DNA of 64,000 nucleotides. Source: DAIODI01 sp046349255. GTDB taxonomy: Bacteria > Pseudomonadota > Alphaproteobacteria > Rhizobiales > Aestuariivirgaceae. The DNA lies in assembly GCA_046349255.1 (NCBI GenBank), contig JAXMCR010000004.1:558001-622000 (forward strand), written 5' to 3'. A program made the position numbers and the translations under genes. Shown here piece after piece: positions 40,720 to 50,780 of this stretch. The notes beneath the pieces are model-generated. The model was not told the origin of the DNA and searched no databases. It saw nothing but the letters and a program-made list of their open reading frames with translations. The stretch's first letter is position 1, and the number at the start of each line of letters is the position of its first letter.

Positions 40720-41864
40720 TGTCGCGGAAAACGCCGGAGCGCGGGGGAAACTCCCTCGCCGACCTCTGGAGGGACCGCTACACGGCGCTGCTCGCCGATG
40801 CGGGGTTCCAGCGCTGGGCGTCCGGCTTTCCGCTGACGCGGCCGATGGCGCGCCGGCGCACCCGCGCGCTGTTCGATATCTGCGCAGGCTTCGTCTACTC
40901 GCAGGTGCTGTTCGCCTGCGTTCGCCTCAACGTGTTCGAGATCCTGTCGGACGGGCCGCTGACCGTCGATGAGCTTGGCCGCAAGCTCGACCTCTCCGAC
41001 GATTCGACGCGTTGCCTGGTCGACGCGGCTGTCTCGTTGAAGCTGCTGTCGCGGCGCGACCGCGACCGCGTCTCGCTGGGGCCGCTGGGGGCGGCCCTCG
41101 TCGGCAATCCCGGCGTTGCGGCGATGATCGAGCACCACGCGATTCTCTACGCTGATCTCAAGGATCCCGTGCAGTTGCTGCGCGCCGATCATCCGGATAC
41201 CGGGCTTGCCAACTACTGGTCGTACGCGAAGACCGACCGGCCGAGCGCGCTCGCGGCGGAACGGGTCGCCGAATACTCGACGCTGATGACCCTGTCGCAG
41301 CCGTTCATCGCGGAGGAGGTGCTCGCCGCCTACCCGCTGTCACGGCACCGCTGCCTGCTCGACGTGGGTGGCGGGGAGGGGGCCTTCCTGATGGCGGCGG
41401 CCGAGCGCAACCCGGCCCTGTCGCTGATGCTGTTCGATCTCCCGGCCGTCGCCGAACGGGCGCGGGCCCGGCTTGCCGCTGCGGGACTCGAGACTCGGGC
41501 GCGGACGGTGGGTGGCAGCTTCCTCACCGATCCGCTGCCGGCAGGGGCCGATATCGTGTCGCTTGTACGGGTCGTGCACGATCATGACGATGCAGATGTG
41601 CTGACCTTGTTACGCAAGGTTCGCGAGGTGTTGCCGAAGCGCGGCACCCTGCTCATTGCGGAGCCCATGTCCGACACGCCCGGGGCCGAACCGGCAGGGG
41701 ATGCCTACTTCGGCTTCTACCTCCTCGCGATGGGCAAGGGACGGCCGCGCAGCCCGGCGGTTTTGGCGGATTTCCTCGCCCAGGCAGGCTTCGGTAAGCC
41801 GCGCCTCCTGACGACGCACCGGCCGCTCCTCACCCGCGTGATGATTGCGCATCCGCATGGCTGA
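40719..41864 (+). CDS. crtF: Hydroxycarotenoid O-methyltransferase CrtF
   Basis: A 381-residue SAM-dependent methyltransferase that methylates the 1-hydroxyl of carotenoids, giving spirilloxanthin-type end groups together with CrtC and CrtD. It has an N-terminal dimerisation helix bundle (YSQVLFACVRLNVFEILSDG) and the SAM motif LLDVGGGEGAFLMAAAERNP. VRVVHDHDDADVLTLLRKVR is also typical. Confidence 0.94.
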   Translation: MSRKTPERGGNSLADLWRDRYTALLADAGFQRWASGFPLTRPMARRRTRALFDICAGFVYSQVLFACVRLNVFEILSDGPLTVDELGRKLDLSDDSTRCLVDAAVSLKLLSRRDRDRVSLGPLGAALVGNPGVAAMIEHHAILYADLKDPVQLLRADHPDTGLANYWSYAKTDRPSALAAERVAEYSTLMTLSQPFIAEEVLAAYPLSRHRCLLDVGGGEGAFLMAAAERNPALSLMLFDLPAVAERARARLAAAGLETRARTVGGSFLTDPLPAGADIVSLVRVVHDHDDADVLTLLRKVREVLPKRGTLLIAEPMSDTPGAEPAGDAYFGFYLLAMGKGRPRSPAVLADFLAQAGFGKPRLLTTHRPLLTRVMIAHPHG

Positions 41865-41870
41865 TATCTC

Positions 41871-41914
41871 TGTAAGGAGATGTTGACATTATGGATAGTC
41901 AATCTAGACTGACA
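41871..41914 (+). promoter_or_regulatory. Paired PpsR-type operators and promoter before bchC
   Basis: TGTAAGGAGATGTTGACA (41871-41888) matches TGT-N12-ACA exactly. AGTCAATCTAGACTGACA (41897-41914) differs in one base. The gap is 8 bases. TTGACA (41883-41888) and TAGACT (41905-41910), 16 bases apart, form a sigma-70-like promoter overlapped by both operators, as at the known bchC promoter of Rhodobacter. Confidence 0.7.
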
Positions 41915-41964
41915 CTTGCGTAGAGTCTCAAGCCAACCTGTGGGACCTTTCGCCGGGGTTCACG

Positions 41965-42900
41965 ATGCAAACCGTCGCCGTCGTCCTAGAAGCGCCAGAG
42001 CGTCTGGTGGTCAGTCGGCTTACGCTCACCGATCCGGGTGAAGACGATCTCGTCGTCGACATCGAGTGGAGCGGCATCAGCACGGGCACGGAACGCCTTC
42101 TCTACTGCGGCACGATGCCGAAGTTCCCCGGCATGGGGTACCCGCTGGTGCCGGGCTACGAGTCCGTCGGCCGTGTCACCGCTGCCGGGCCCAAGGCGAC
42201 CATCGAGGTCGGCGAACGGGTGTTCGTCCCGGGCGCGCGCTGCTTCGGCGAAGTGCGCGGTCTCTTCGGCGGCGCGGCCTCGCGCATCGTCGTCCCGCAA
42301 TCGCGCGTGCTGCGCCTCGGCGAGACCATCGGCGAGGAAGCGGTGCTGCTGGCGCTCGCCGCCACCGCCTACCACGCGATCGCCGGCGGCAACACGCTGC
42401 CCGAACTCATCGTGGGCCACGGGGTGCTCGGCCGCCTCATCGCCCGCATCGTGCTCGCCAAGGGCGGCACACCGGTCGTCTGGGAGCGCAACTCGGTGCG
42501 CGCCGGCGGCAAGCGCGGCTACCAGGTGCTCGATCCTTCAGAAGACGACCGCTTCGACTACCACGCGATCTGCGATGCGAGCGGCGATCCCGACCTCCTC
42601 AACGACCTGATCGCGCGGCTCGCCCCGCGCGGCGAGGTCACGCTCGCCGGCTTCTACACCGAGCCGCTCTCGTTCGTGTTCGCGCCCGCCTTCATGCGCG
42701 AGGCGCGCCTGCGCGTCGCCGCGGAATGGCAGGCCGACGACCTCGCCGCCGTCAAGGCGATGGTCGACGACGGCTCCCTGTCGCTGCGCGGCCTCATCAC
42801 CCATCGCGAACGCGCCGACAAGGCGAGCGACGCCTACCGCGTCGCGTTCAATGATCCTTATTGCCTGAAGATGATCCTGAACTGGAGGCACTGCTCATGA
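41965..42900 (+). CDS. bchC: Bacteriochlorophyllide a dehydrogenase BchC
   Basis: A 311-residue zinc-type alcohol dehydrogenase homologue that oxidises the 3-hydroxyethyl group to 3-acetyl. BchC stretches are WSGISTGTERLLYCGTMPKF, YPLVPGYESVGRVTAAGPKA and ALAATAYHAIAGGNTLPELI. The stop overlaps bchX (ATGA). Confidence 0.95.
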   Translation: MQTVAVVLEAPERLVVSRLTLTDPGEDDLVVDIEWSGISTGTERLLYCGTMPKFPGMGYPLVPGYESVGRVTAAGPKATIEVGERVFVPGARCFGEVRGLFGGAASRIVVPQSRVLRLGETIGEEAVLLALAATAYHAIAGGNTLPELIVGHGVLGRLIARIVLAKGGTPVVWERNSVRAGGKRGYQVLDPSEDDRFDYHAICDASGDPDLLNDLIARLAPRGEVTLAGFYTEPLSFVFAPAFMREARLRVAAEWQADDLAAVKAMVDDGSLSLRGLITHRERADKASDAYRVAFNDPYCLKMILNWRHCS

Positions 42901-43862
42901 CCGGCGCACAAACCGCCACGCTGGAGCGGCCGCTTCAACAGTCCGAGAAACCGGCCAAGAACACGCAGATCATCGCGATCTACGGCAAGGGCGGCATCGG
43001 CAAGAGCTTCACGCTCGCGAACCTCTCCTACATGATGGCGCAGCAGGGCAAGCGCGTGCTGTTGATCGGCTGCGACCCGAAGAGCGACACCACCTCGCTG
43101 CTCTTCGGCGGCAAGGCCTGCCCGACGATCATCGAGACGTCGTCCGCCAAGAAGGCGGCCGGCGAAGAGGTGAAGATCGGCGACGTGTGCTTCAAGCGCG
43201 ACGGCGTGTTCGCCATGGAGCTCGGCGGCCCCGAAGTCGGCCGCGGCTGCGGCGGCCGCGGCATCATCCACGGCTTCGAGACGCTCGAGAAGCTCGGCTT
43301 CCACGACTGGGACTTCGACTTCGTGCTCCTCGACTTCCTGGGCGACGTGGTGTGCGGCGGCTTCGGCCTGCCGATTGCCCGCGACATGTGCCAGAAGGTG
43401 ATCGTTGTCGGTTCGAACGACCTCCAGTCGCTCTACGTCGCCAACAACGTCTGCTCGGCGGTCGAATACTTCCGCAAGCTCGGCGGCAACGTCGGCGTCG
43501 CCGGCATCGTCGTCAACAAGGACGACGGCACGGGCGAGGCGATGGCCTTTGCGGAGGCCGCGGGCATCCCGGTGCTCGGCGCCATCCCGGCCGACGACGA
43601 CATCCGCCGCAAGAGCGCCAACTACGAGATCATCGCGCGCCCCGACGGGCGCTGGGGCCCGCTCTTCGCGAGCCTCGCCGAAGCGGTCGCCGACGCGCCG
43701 CCGGTGCGCCCCGCGCCGCTGACGCAGGACGGGCTCCTCGGCCTGTTCTCCGGCGACCAGGTGGGCCGCAACGTCGAGCTGACGTCGGCCAGCCTCGAGG
43801 ACATGTGCGGCGGACAGCTCGTGCAGAAGCCCTCGCTCGAAGTGATTTACGACACGGTGTGA
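42897..43862 (+). CDS. bchX: Chlorophyllide a reductase ATPase BchX
   Basis: A 321-residue NifH-like iron-sulfur ATPase that powers reduction of ring B of chlorophyllide by BchYZ. The P-loop is [14 protein letters not shown]. Cluster cysteines are in GRGCGGRGIIHGFE and [15 protein letters not shown]. The ATG at 42897 has GGAGG at 42884-42888. It is the paralogue of BchL. Confidence 0.95.
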   Translation: MTGAQTATLERPLQQSEKPAKNTQIIAIYGKGGIGKSFTLANLSYMMAQQGKRVLLIGCDPKSDTTSLLFGGKACPTIIETSSAKKAAGEEVKIGDVCFKRDGVFAMELGGPEVGRGCGGRGIIHGFETLEKLGFHDWDFDFVLLDFLGDVVCGGFGLPIARDMCQKVIVVGSNDLQSLYVANNVCSAVEYFRKLGGNVGVAGIVVNKDDGTGEAMAFAEAAGIPVLGAIPADDDIRRKSANYEIIARPDGRWGPLFASLAEAVADAPPVRPAPLTQDGLLGLFSGDQVGRNVELTSASLEDMCGGQLVQKPSLEVIYDTV

Positions 43863-43869
43863 GAGACTG

Positions 43870-45438
43870 ATGGACGACACGGCTCTCAAACGCGACAGCA
43901 TGGCTGCTGCTCTCCCTAAGCCGGCAGTCCCTGGCGCGCCGGCGTTGGCAGCCTCGGCCTCGGTCGCGACAGCCGCCGATAGGCCAGGCTGCCACGCCGG
44001 GAGAGACGTCCTGCGCGAGGCCGCGCAGAAGGCCGGCAAGAGCGAACTGCTCGAGCGCTACGCCAAGGACTACGCGAAGGGCCCGCACGACCAGCCGCAG
44101 TCGATGTGCCCGGCGTTCGGTTCGCTCCGTGTCGGCCTGCGCATGCGCCGCACGGCGACGGTGCTCTCCGGCTCCGCGTGCTGCGTCTACGGGCTCACCT
44201 TCACGTCGCACTTCTACGGCGCGAAGCGCACCGTCGGCTACGTGCCGTTCAACTCCGAGACGCTCGTCACCGGCAAGCTGTTCGAGGACATCCGCGAAGC
44301 TGTCTTCAACCTTGCCGATCCCGACCAGTACGACACGATCGTCGTGACGAACCTCTGCGTCCCGACCGCGTCCGGCGTGCCGCTGCAGCTCCTGCCGAAG
44401 GAGATCAACGGCGTGCGCATCATCGGCATCGACGTGCCGGGCTTCGGCGTGCCGACGCACGCGGAAGCCAAGGATGTGCTCTCCGGCGCCATGCTCGCCT
44501 ATGCGCGGCGCGAAGCGGAGCAGGGGCCGGTGCTCGCCCCGCGCGGCGGCCGCAGCGAGCGGCCGACCGTCACGCTGCTCGGCGAGATGTTCCCGGCCGA
44601 CCCGATGAGCATCGCGATGCTGCTCGAGCCGATGGGGCTCGCGGCCGGCCCGGTCGTTCCCGTCCGCGAGTGGCGCGAGCTCTATGCCGCGCTCGCCGGC
44701 TCCGCGGTCGCCGCCATCCATCCCTTCTACACCGCCTCGATCCGCGAGTTCGAAACCGCGGGCCGGCCGATCGTCGGCTCGGCACCCGTGGGCCGCGACG
44801 GCACCGCCGCCTGGCTCGACGCCATCGGCCAGACGCTGGCGGTCGCGCCGCACAAGATCGCCGCCGCCAAGAATCGCGCACTGCCGGCAATCGAGGGCGC
44901 GCTCGCGAAACTGCCGATCCGCGGCCGCATCACGCTCTCGGGCTACGAAGGTTCCGAACTGCTCGTCGCCCGCCTGCTCATCGAGAGCGGCGCAGAGGTC
45001 CCCTACGTCGGCACCGCGCTGCCGCGCACCGTGTGGTCGACGGCCGACGCCGAGTGGCTCGAGGCGAAGGGCTGCAAGGTGCAGTACCGCGCCTCGCTCG
45101 AGCAGGACATCGAGGCCATGCTCGAGCATGGGCCCGACCTCGCGATCGGCACGACGCCGGTCGTGCAGCGCGCCAAGGAGCTGTCGATCCCGGCGCTCTA
45201 CTTCACCAACCTGATTTCGGCCCGCCCGCTAATGGGACCGGCCGGCGCGGGCTCGCTCGCCCAGGTCGTCAACGCGGCGCTCGCCAACAAGGCGCGCTTC
45301 GACCGCATGACCGCGTTCTTCGAGGGCGTTGGCAAGGGGCATGCGACCGGCGTGTGGCAGGACATGCCGAAGCCGCCGCCGGTGAAGCACAACCTGCTCA
45401 AGGCCCGCGGCGCTCCGAAGATGGAGGACCTCGGCTGA
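43870..45438 (+). CDS. bchY: Chlorophyllide a reductase subunit BchY
   Basis: A 522-residue nitrogenase-like subunit. Cysteines for the 4Fe-4S cluster appear in [20 protein letters not shown] and [11 protein letters not shown]. The first 45 residues are Ala-rich and variable. It starts seven bases after bchX and overlaps bchZ by TGATG. Confidence 0.94.
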   Translation: MDDTALKRDSMAAALPKPAVPGAPALAASASVATAADRPGCHAGRDVLREAAQKAGKSELLERYAKDYAKGPHDQPQSMCPAFGSLRVGLRMRRTATVLSGSACCVYGLTFTSHFYGAKRTVGYVPFNSETLVTGKLFEDIREAVFNLADPDQYDTIVVTNLCVPTASGVPLQLLPKEINGVRIIGIDVPGFGVPTHAEAKDVLSGAMLAYARREAEQGPVLAPRGGRSERPTVTLLGEMFPADPMSIAMLLEPMGLAAGPVVPVREWRELYAALAGSAVAAIHPFYTASIREFETAGRPIVGSAPVGRDGTAAWLDAIGQTLAVAPHKIAAAKNRALPAIEGALAKLPIRGRITLSGYEGSELLVARLLIESGAEVPYVGTALPRTVWSTADAEWLEAKGCKVQYRASLEQDIEAMLEHGPDLAIGTTPVVQRAKELSIPALYFTNLISARPLMGPAGAGSLAQVVNAALANKARFDRMTAFFEGVGKGHATGVWQDMPKPPPVKHNLLKARGAPKMEDLG

Positions 45439-46889
45439 TGCTCGTCCTCGATCATGATCGCGCCGGCGGCTACTGGGGGGCGGTGTACGTCTTCACCGCG
45501 GTGAAGGGCCTGCAGGTCATCATCGACGGCCCGGTGGGCTGTGAGAACCTGCCGGTGACCTCCGTGCTGCACTACACGGACGCGCTGCCGCCGCACGAAC
45601 TGCCGATCGTGGTGACGGGCCTTTCCGAGGAAGAACTCGGCAAGAACGGCACCGAGGGCGCGATGCGCCGGGCGCACCAAACGCTCGACCCAGCGCAGCC
45701 GGCCGTCGTCGTGACCGGCTCGATCGCCGAGATGATTGGCGGCGGCGTGACGCCCGAAGGCACCGGCATCAAGCGCTTCCTGCCGCGCACGATCGACGAG
45801 GACCAGTGGCAGAGCGCCAACCGCGCGCTCAACTGGCTGTGGACGGAATACGGGCCCAAGAAGGCGCCGGCGAAGAAGGCCCGCCGCGAGGGCGAGAAGC
45901 CGAGGGTCAACATCATCGGCGCGATCTACGGCACGTTCAACATGCCCTCCGACATCGCCGAGATCCGGCGGCTCGTCGAAGGCATCGGCGCCGAGGTGAA
46001 CCTGGTGTTCCCGCTCGGCGTCCACCTTGCCGAGATCGGCAAGCTCGCCGATGCCGACGTCAACGTCTGCCTCTATCGCGAGTTCGGCCGGCTCTTGTGC
46101 GAGTCGCTCGACCGGCCCTATCTCCAGGCGCCGATCGGCATCGAGTCGACCACGCAGTTCCTGCGCACGCTGGGCGAACTCTTGGGACTCGACCCAGAGC
46201 CGTTCATCGCCCGCGAGAAGCACACCACGCTGAAGCCGGTGTGGGACCTGTGGCGCTCGGTGACGCAGGACTTCTTCGGCACCGCGAGCTTCGGCATCTC
46301 CGCCACCGAAACGTATGCGCGGGGCGTAAAGCACTTCCTCGCCGACGAGCTCGGGCTGCCGTGCCACTTCGCGTTCGCGCGCAAGGCCGGCGTGAAGCCC
46401 GACAACGCGGCGGTGCGCCGCGCCATCCGCGAGAACGCGCCGCTCGTCGTGTTCGGCAGCTACAACGAGCGCATGTACATCGCCGAAGCGGGCGGGCGGG
46501 CCATGTACATCCCGGCCTCGTTCCCGGGCGCCATCATCCGCCGCCACACCGGCACGCCGTTCATGGGCTACGCGGGTGCGACCTACCTCGTGCAGGAAGT
46601 GTGCAACGCGCTGTTCGATGCGCTGTTCAACATCCTTCCGCTCGCAACCGAGCTCGACAAGACGGTCGCCACGCCCTCGCGGCTCGTGGAAGAGCTGCCC
46701 TGGGACGATGAAGCGCGCGCCGCCTTCGACGCCATCATCGCCGCCGAGCCCGTGCTCGTGCGCATCTCCGCCGCCAAGCGCCTGCGCGATGCGGCCGAAA
46801 GCGCCGTCCGGCGCGCCGGCGGCAGTCGCGTCACGGCGCGTGAAGTCGACGCCGCGCGCGGCCGCAGCGAAGAGGGGAGAGCCGCATGA
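45438..46889 (+). CDS. bchZ: Chlorophyllide a reductase subunit BchZ
   Basis: A 483-residue partner of BchY, with [20 protein letters not shown] and the cluster cysteine in [40 protein letters not shown] opens the second domain, and [20 protein letters not shown] is the typical C-terminal stretch. After residue 450 the tail is basic and Ala/Arg-rich. It leads into pufQ. Confidence 0.95.
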   Translation: MLVLDHDRAGGYWGAVYVFTAVKGLQVIIDGPVGCENLPVTSVLHYTDALPPHELPIVVTGLSEEELGKNGTEGAMRRAHQTLDPAQPAVVVTGSIAEMIGGGVTPEGTGIKRFLPRTIDEDQWQSANRALNWLWTEYGPKKAPAKKARREGEKPRVNIIGAIYGTFNMPSDIAEIRRLVEGIGAEVNLVFPLGVHLAEIGKLADADVNVCLYREFGRLLCESLDRPYLQAPIGIESTTQFLRTLGELLGLDPEPFIAREKHTTLKPVWDLWRSVTQDFFGTASFGISATETYARGVKHFLADELGLPCHFAFARKAGVKPDNAAVRRAIRENAPLVVFGSYNERMYIAEAGGRAMYIPASFPGAIIRRHTGTPFMGYAGATYLVQEVCNALFDALFNILPLATELDKTVATPSRLVEELPWDDEARAAFDAIIAAEPVLVRISAAKRLRDAAESAVRRAGGSRVTAREVDAARGRSEEGRAA

Positions 46890-46948
46890 GCCTGACCCTC
46901 GACCATCACCCCATTCACGGGACGAACGTCCCGACCTCAGGAGGACCC

Positions 46949-47176
46949 ATGGCCCACATCTCGGACGTGAACTGGACGCGCCAGCGCGTTTCGGAGCAGC
47001 GCGAATATCGCCTGCTCTACGGCGTGTGCCTTGCGCTCCTCGTGATCGTCGCGCTCGCGACCCGGCTCCTGCCGCGCCGCCTGCGGCCGCTCGGTTCCTC
47101 GAGCCACCGCATGTCGGTGATCGAGGAAGCCCGTGCGGCGACCGATACGCTTCTGCCGTTCGCCTTCATGGGCTGA
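46949..47176 (+). CDS. pufQ: PufQ
   Basis: A 75-residue protein with one membrane helix ([19 protein letters not shown]) and the typical end [20 protein letters not shown]. PufQ stimulates bacteriochlorophyll formation, perhaps as a pigment or intermediate carrier. I chose the ATG at 46949 because AGGAGGA lies just before it and the length then matches PufQ of Rhodobacter. An ATG at 46886 overlapping the bchZ stop is an alternative. Confidence 0.85.
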   Translation: MAHISDVNWTRQRVSEQREYRLLYGVCLALLVIVALATRLLPRRLRPLGSSSHRMSVIEEARAATDTLLPFAFMG

Positions 47177-47298
47177 GCGGACACCGGTTTGCCCGCGGGG
47201 GTTCGCCCCTTCGGGTTCCATCGATCTGCCGTTCGCGAAGGAACATGACGTTCCCGAAGCGGCGGCCGGTCCCGATCCGCGCCGGGCAAAGTGCGGGA

Positions 47299-47324
47299 AG
47301 GGTCCAACCCTTTGGACGGACCCT
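47299..47324 (+). other. Leader hairpins before pufB
   Basis: In the 166-base gap between pufQ and pufB two alternative stems can form: GTCCAA (47302-47307) with TTGGAC (47312-47317), or AGGGTCC (47299-47305) with GGACCCT (47318-47324). In known puf operons 5' hairpins protect the pufBA message. No gene is seen in this gap. Confidence 0.45.
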
Positions 47325-47342
47325 AACTTAAGAGGTGAACTG

Positions 47343-47570
47343 ATGGCTGATAACCGCAGTGGGTCCCTTTCGGGGCTCACCGAGTCTGAGGCAAGGGAGT
47401 TTCACGGAATCTTCGTGACAAGCTTCCTCGCTTTCACCGCGGTCGCCGTGGTCGCCCACTTCCTCGTTTGGCAGTGGCGCTCATGGCTTCCGCCGGTAGG
47501 GGGCTACAAGACGTCGTTGATTGACGGCGCTCATTACGCCCTCACCACCATCGGCCAATTCCTAGCGTAA
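47343..47570 (+). CDS. pufB: LH1 antenna beta subunit PufB
   Basis: A 75-residue core antenna polypeptide. It has the polar N-terminal part [20 protein letters not shown], one membrane helix, and the bacteriochlorophyll-binding His in [16 protein letters not shown]. The tail after residue 52 is longer than in most beta subunits. AGAGGTG precedes the ATG. Confidence 0.95.
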   Translation: MADNRSGSLSGLTESEAREFHGIFVTSFLAFTAVAVVAHFLVWQWRSWLPPVGGYKTSLIDGAHYALTTIGQFLA

Positions 47571-47583
47571 GGAGGGGAGCAAT

Positions 47584-47766
47584 ATGTGGAAAGTATGGCT
47601 CCTGTTCGATCCGCGCCGGGCGCTGGTCGCTCTCTTCACGTTCCTGTTCGTGCTCGCAATCGTCATTCATTTGATCTTGCTCAGCACCAGCAGGTTCAAC
47701 TGGCTCGAGGGCCCTGCGAAGGTCGGGGCGCTCGCGCCGACCGTCGAGACGACTTCGGTCGTTTGA
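47584..47766 (+). CDS. pufA: LH1 antenna alpha subunit PufA
   Basis: A 60-residue polypeptide starting [20 protein letters not shown]. The bacteriochlorophyll-binding His is in [12 protein letters not shown], and the RFNWL motif follows. It starts 13 bases after pufB and forms the LH1 ring with PufB around the reaction centre. Confidence 0.95.
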   Translation: MWKVWLLFDPRRALVALFTFLFVLAIVIHLILLSTSRFNWLEGPAKVGALAPTVETTSVV

Positions 47767-47775
47767 CGACTCGGA

Positions 47776-47825
47776 GTGCGGACGGGGGCGACGCCAATCG
47801 CATCCCCGCCCGCACCCCTTTTTCT
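47776..47825 (+). terminator. Intercistronic hairpin between pufA and pufL
   Basis: GTGCGGACGGGGGCGA (from 47776) can pair, with a small bulge, with TCGCATCCCCGCCCGCAC (to 47815), followed by a T-rich run. Such a partial terminator and decay barrier in known puf operons makes antenna messages more abundant than reaction centre messages. Confidence 0.6.
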
Positions 47826-47871
47826 CTGAACCGGATGAGGCCACCGAGGAACGGTGGCGGAGGGTGCACAG

Positions 47872-48699
47872 ATGGCAATGCTCAGCTTCGAGAGAAAGTA
47901 CCGGGTCCGCGGTGGCACGCTGATCGGCGGAGATCTCTTCGATTTCTGGATCGGTCCGTTCTACGTGGGGTTCTTCGGGGTGACGACCATCTTCTTCGCT
48001 GCCCTCGGAACGCTCATGATCCTGTACGGCGCCGCGATCGGTCCGACATGGAACCTTTGGCAGATTTCAATTGCGCCGCCCGACCTGAAGTACGGCCTGG
48101 GCTTCGCGCCGCTCAAGGAAGGCGGCCTGTGGCAGGTGATCACCATCTGCGCGATCGGCGCCTTCGTCTCGTGGGCGCTGCGTGAGGTCGAGATCTGTCG
48201 CAAGCTCGGCATCGGCTACCACGTGCCGATCACCTACGGCGCGGCGATCGCCGCCTACGTGACGCTCGTGGTGGTGCGCCCGGTGCTGCTCGGCGCCTGG
48301 GGCCACGGCTTCCCCTACGGGATCTTCAGTCACCTCGATTGGGTGACGAACGTCGGGTACCAGTACCTGCACTTCCACTACAACCCGGCCCACATGCTGG
48401 CCATCACCTTCTTCTTCACGACGATCCTGGCGCTCGCGCTGCACGGCGGCCTCGTGCTCTCGGCGGCGAACCCGAAGAAGGGCGAGCGGATGAAGACGCC
48501 CGAATACGAGGACACCTTCTTCCGCGACACGATCGGCTATTCGATCGGCACGCTCGGCATCCATCGCCTCGGCCTGTTCCTCGCAGTGAACGCGGGACTG
48601 TGGAGCGCCGCCTGCATCCTGATCAGCGGTCCGTTCTGGACGCGCGGCTGGCCCGAATGGTGGGCCTGGTGGCTCAACCTGCCGATCTGGAACGGCTGA
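47872..48699 (+). CDS. pufL: Reaction centre L subunit PufL
   Basis: A 275-residue protein with five membrane helices that binds the special pair, pheophytin and quinone cofactors. The start [20 protein letters not shown] is classical, and an ATG 18 bases upstream is not used by family comparison. Ligand histidines are seen in [14 protein letters not shown] and [12 protein letters not shown]. Confidence 0.97.
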   Translation: MAMLSFERKYRVRGGTLIGGDLFDFWIGPFYVGFFGVTTIFFAALGTLMILYGAAIGPTWNLWQISIAPPDLKYGLGFAPLKEGGLWQVITICAIGAFVSWALREVEICRKLGIGYHVPITYGAAIAAYVTLVVVRPVLLGAWGHGFPYGIFSHLDWVTNVGYQYLHFHYNPAHMLAITFFFTTILALALHGGLVLSAANPKKGERMKTPEYEDTFFRDTIGYSIGTLGIHRLGLFLAVNAGLWSAACILISGPFWTRGWPEWWAWWLNLPIWNG

Positions 48700-48718
48700 T
48701 CGAGGGGGGACATGTGTC

Positions 48719-49684
48719 ATGGCTGAATATCAGAACATCTTCACACGGGTTCAGGTTCGCACCGCGCCGGACTTCGGCATTCACCTGCCGGCGTCCGACT
48801 CCCCGCGCCGCGGAACGCCCCGCTTCGTGCATCTCTTCGGGCGCATCGGCAACGCCCAGATCGGGCCGATCTACCTCGGCTACCTGGGCTTCCTGTCGCT
48901 CGTCTTCGGCTTCGTGGCCTTCGAGATCATCGGCCTCAACATGCTCGCCTCGGTGAACTGGAATCCGATCCAGTTCGTCCGGCAGCTGTTCTGGCTGGCG
49001 CTCGAACCGCCGCCGGCGAAGTACGGCCTCACCATCCTGCCGCCGCTCAACGAAGGCGGCTGGTGGCTGATCGCCGGCTTCTTCCTGACGATGTCGATCC
49101 TGCTCTGGTGGGCCCGCACCTACCGGCGCGCCCGGGCGCTCGGCCTCGGCACGCACATTCCGTGGGCGTTCGCCTCGGCGATCTTCCTGTTCCTCACGCT
49201 TGGCTTCATCCGGCCGGTGCTGATGGGGAGCTGGGCGGAGGCCGTGCCGTTCGGGATCTTCCCGCACCTCGACTGGACCACCGCGTTCTCGCTGCGCTAC
49301 GGCAACCTGCACTACAACCCGTTCCACGCGCTCTCGATCGTGTTCTTCTACGGCTCGACGCTGCTGTTTGCGATGCACGGCGCGACGATCCTCGCGGTCG
49401 GCAAGCTGGGCGGCGAGCGCGAGCTCGAGCAGATCACCGATCGCGGCACCGCGGCCGAACGTGCGGCGCTGTTCTGGCGCTGGACGATGGGCTTCAACGC
49501 GACGATGGAGTCGATCCATCGCTGGGCCTGGTGGTTCGCGGTGCTGACCACGATCACCGGCGGCATCGGAATCCTGCTCACCGGAACGGTCGTGGACAAC
49601 TGGTTCCTGTGGGCCGTCAAGCACGGTGTTGCGCCTGCCTACCCGCCGCCGGTCACGCCCCCGGTAGTCGATCCGGCGCTCTAA
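48719..49684 (+). CDS. pufM: Reaction centre M subunit PufM
   Basis: A 321-residue partner of PufL with five membrane helices. Typical stretches are [20 protein letters not shown], the special-pair region [20 protein letters not shown] and the quinone/iron region [20 protein letters not shown]. It ends with a Pro-rich tail found in species that also have the PufC cytochrome. Confidence 0.97.
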   Translation: MAEYQNIFTRVQVRTAPDFGIHLPASDSPRRGTPRFVHLFGRIGNAQIGPIYLGYLGFLSLVFGFVAFEIIGLNMLASVNWNPIQFVRQLFWLALEPPPAKYGLTILPPLNEGGWWLIAGFFLTMSILLWWARTYRRARALGLGTHIPWAFASAIFLFLTLGFIRPVLMGSWAEAVPFGIFPHLDWTTAFSLRYGNLHYNPFHALSIVFFYGSTLLFAMHGATILAVGKLGGERELEQITDRGTAAERAALFWRWTMGFNATMESIHRWAWWFAVLTTITGGIGILLTGTVVDNWFLWAVKHGVAPAYPPPVTPPVVDPAL

Positions 49685-49703
49685 GATGGGAGAGGGTGTC
49701 ATC

Positions 49704-50720
49704 ATGAGACAAGTTCTTGGCGCAGCGGCGGCCATCGTAGCGGTGCTCGCCCTGCTGGTTCTCCCCGGATGGGAAGCGCCGCCGATGAAGTCGACGCAAC
49801 TCGGCTACCGCGGCACGGGCATGGACATCGTCCAGAACCCGCGCACGCTGGCGAAGCTGCTCGACGCGAACGTGGTGCCGGAGGCGCAGCCCCCGGCCGA
49901 CCTCTCCGGCAAGAAGGCGTCGGAGGTCTACAAGAACGTGCAGGTGCTGGGCGACCTCGACGAGGGCCAGTTCAACCGGCTGATGGCGGCGATCACCGAG
50001 TGGGTCTCGCCGGAGGAAGGCTGCACGTACTGCCACAACACCGACAACATGGCGGACGACTCGCTCTACACGAAGAAGGTCGCCCGCCGGATGCTGCAGA
50101 TGACGGGCAACATCAACGCGAACTGGCAGAAGCACGTCGCCCAGACGGGCGTCACCTGCTACACCTGCCATCGCGGCAACCCGGTGCCGAAGAACGTCTG
50201 GTACCAGGGCCCGGACACCGGCCCGACCGCCGGCATGCTCGGCTACACGGGCGGGCAGGACGGCGTCTCGGTCGCCGATACGTCGCTGCCGCACGATCCG
50301 TTCACGCCGCTCCTCAACTCGGATGCGAACATCCGCGTCGAGGGTCCGGAAGCGCTGCCTGTGCCGACGCATAACGTGTCGCTGCAGACGACGGAGACGA
50401 CCTACTCGCTGATGATGCACATGTCGAAGGCGCTGGGTGTGAACTGCACCTTCTGCCACAACACGCGCTCGATCGCGAGCTGGCCGGCGAGCACGCCGCA
50501 GCGCGTCACCGCCTGGTACGGCATCCGTCTGGCGCGCGACGTGAACGGCAAGTACCTCGAGGGGCTCAAGGACGTGTTCCCGCCGAACCGGCTCGGCCCG
50601 CATGGCGACGTGGCGAAGGTCAACTGCGCCACCTGCCACCAGGGCCTGAACAAGCCGCTGAACGGCGTGTCGATGCTGAAGGACTACGCGGCCGAACTCG
50701 GCAGCATCAAGCAGCAGTAA
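49704..50720 (+). CDS. pufC: Reaction-centre tetraheme cytochrome PufC
   Basis: A 338-residue cytochrome that re-reduces the special pair. Four c-type haem motifs are present: CTYCH (107-111), CYTCH (152-156), CTFCH (248-252) and CATCH (308-312). The ATG at 49704 has GAGAGGG upstream. The N-terminal hydrophobic stretch VLGAAAAIVAVLALLVLPGW has no lipobox cysteine, so it is probably held by an uncleaved helix rather than a lipid. A terminator follows. Confidence 0.95.
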   Translation: MRQVLGAAAAIVAVLALLVLPGWEAPPMKSTQLGYRGTGMDIVQNPRTLAKLLDANVVPEAQPPADLSGKKASEVYKNVQVLGDLDEGQFNRLMAAITEWVSPEEGCTYCHNTDNMADDSLYTKKVARRMLQMTGNINANWQKHVAQTGVTCYTCHRGNPVPKNVWYQGPDTGPTAGMLGYTGGQDGVSVADTSLPHDPFTPLLNSDANIRVEGPEALPVPTHNVSLQTTETTYSLMMHMSKALGVNCTFCHNTRSIASWPASTPQRVTAWYGIRLARDVNGKYLEGLKDVFPPNRLGPHGDVAKVNCATCHQGLNKPLNGVSMLKDYAAELGSIKQQ

Positions 50721-50748
50721 GCGACGATCATCCGCCCACGAATTGGAG

Positions 50749-50780
50749 GAGCCGGGTCAGCGACCCGGCTCTTCGCTTTT
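50749..50780 (+). terminator. Terminator after pufC
   Basis: GAGCCGGGTC (50749-50758) pairs with GACCCGGCTC (50762-50771) across a 3-base loop, followed by a T-rich end. It overlaps the end of convergent bchO, so it may act in both directions. Confidence 0.75.
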
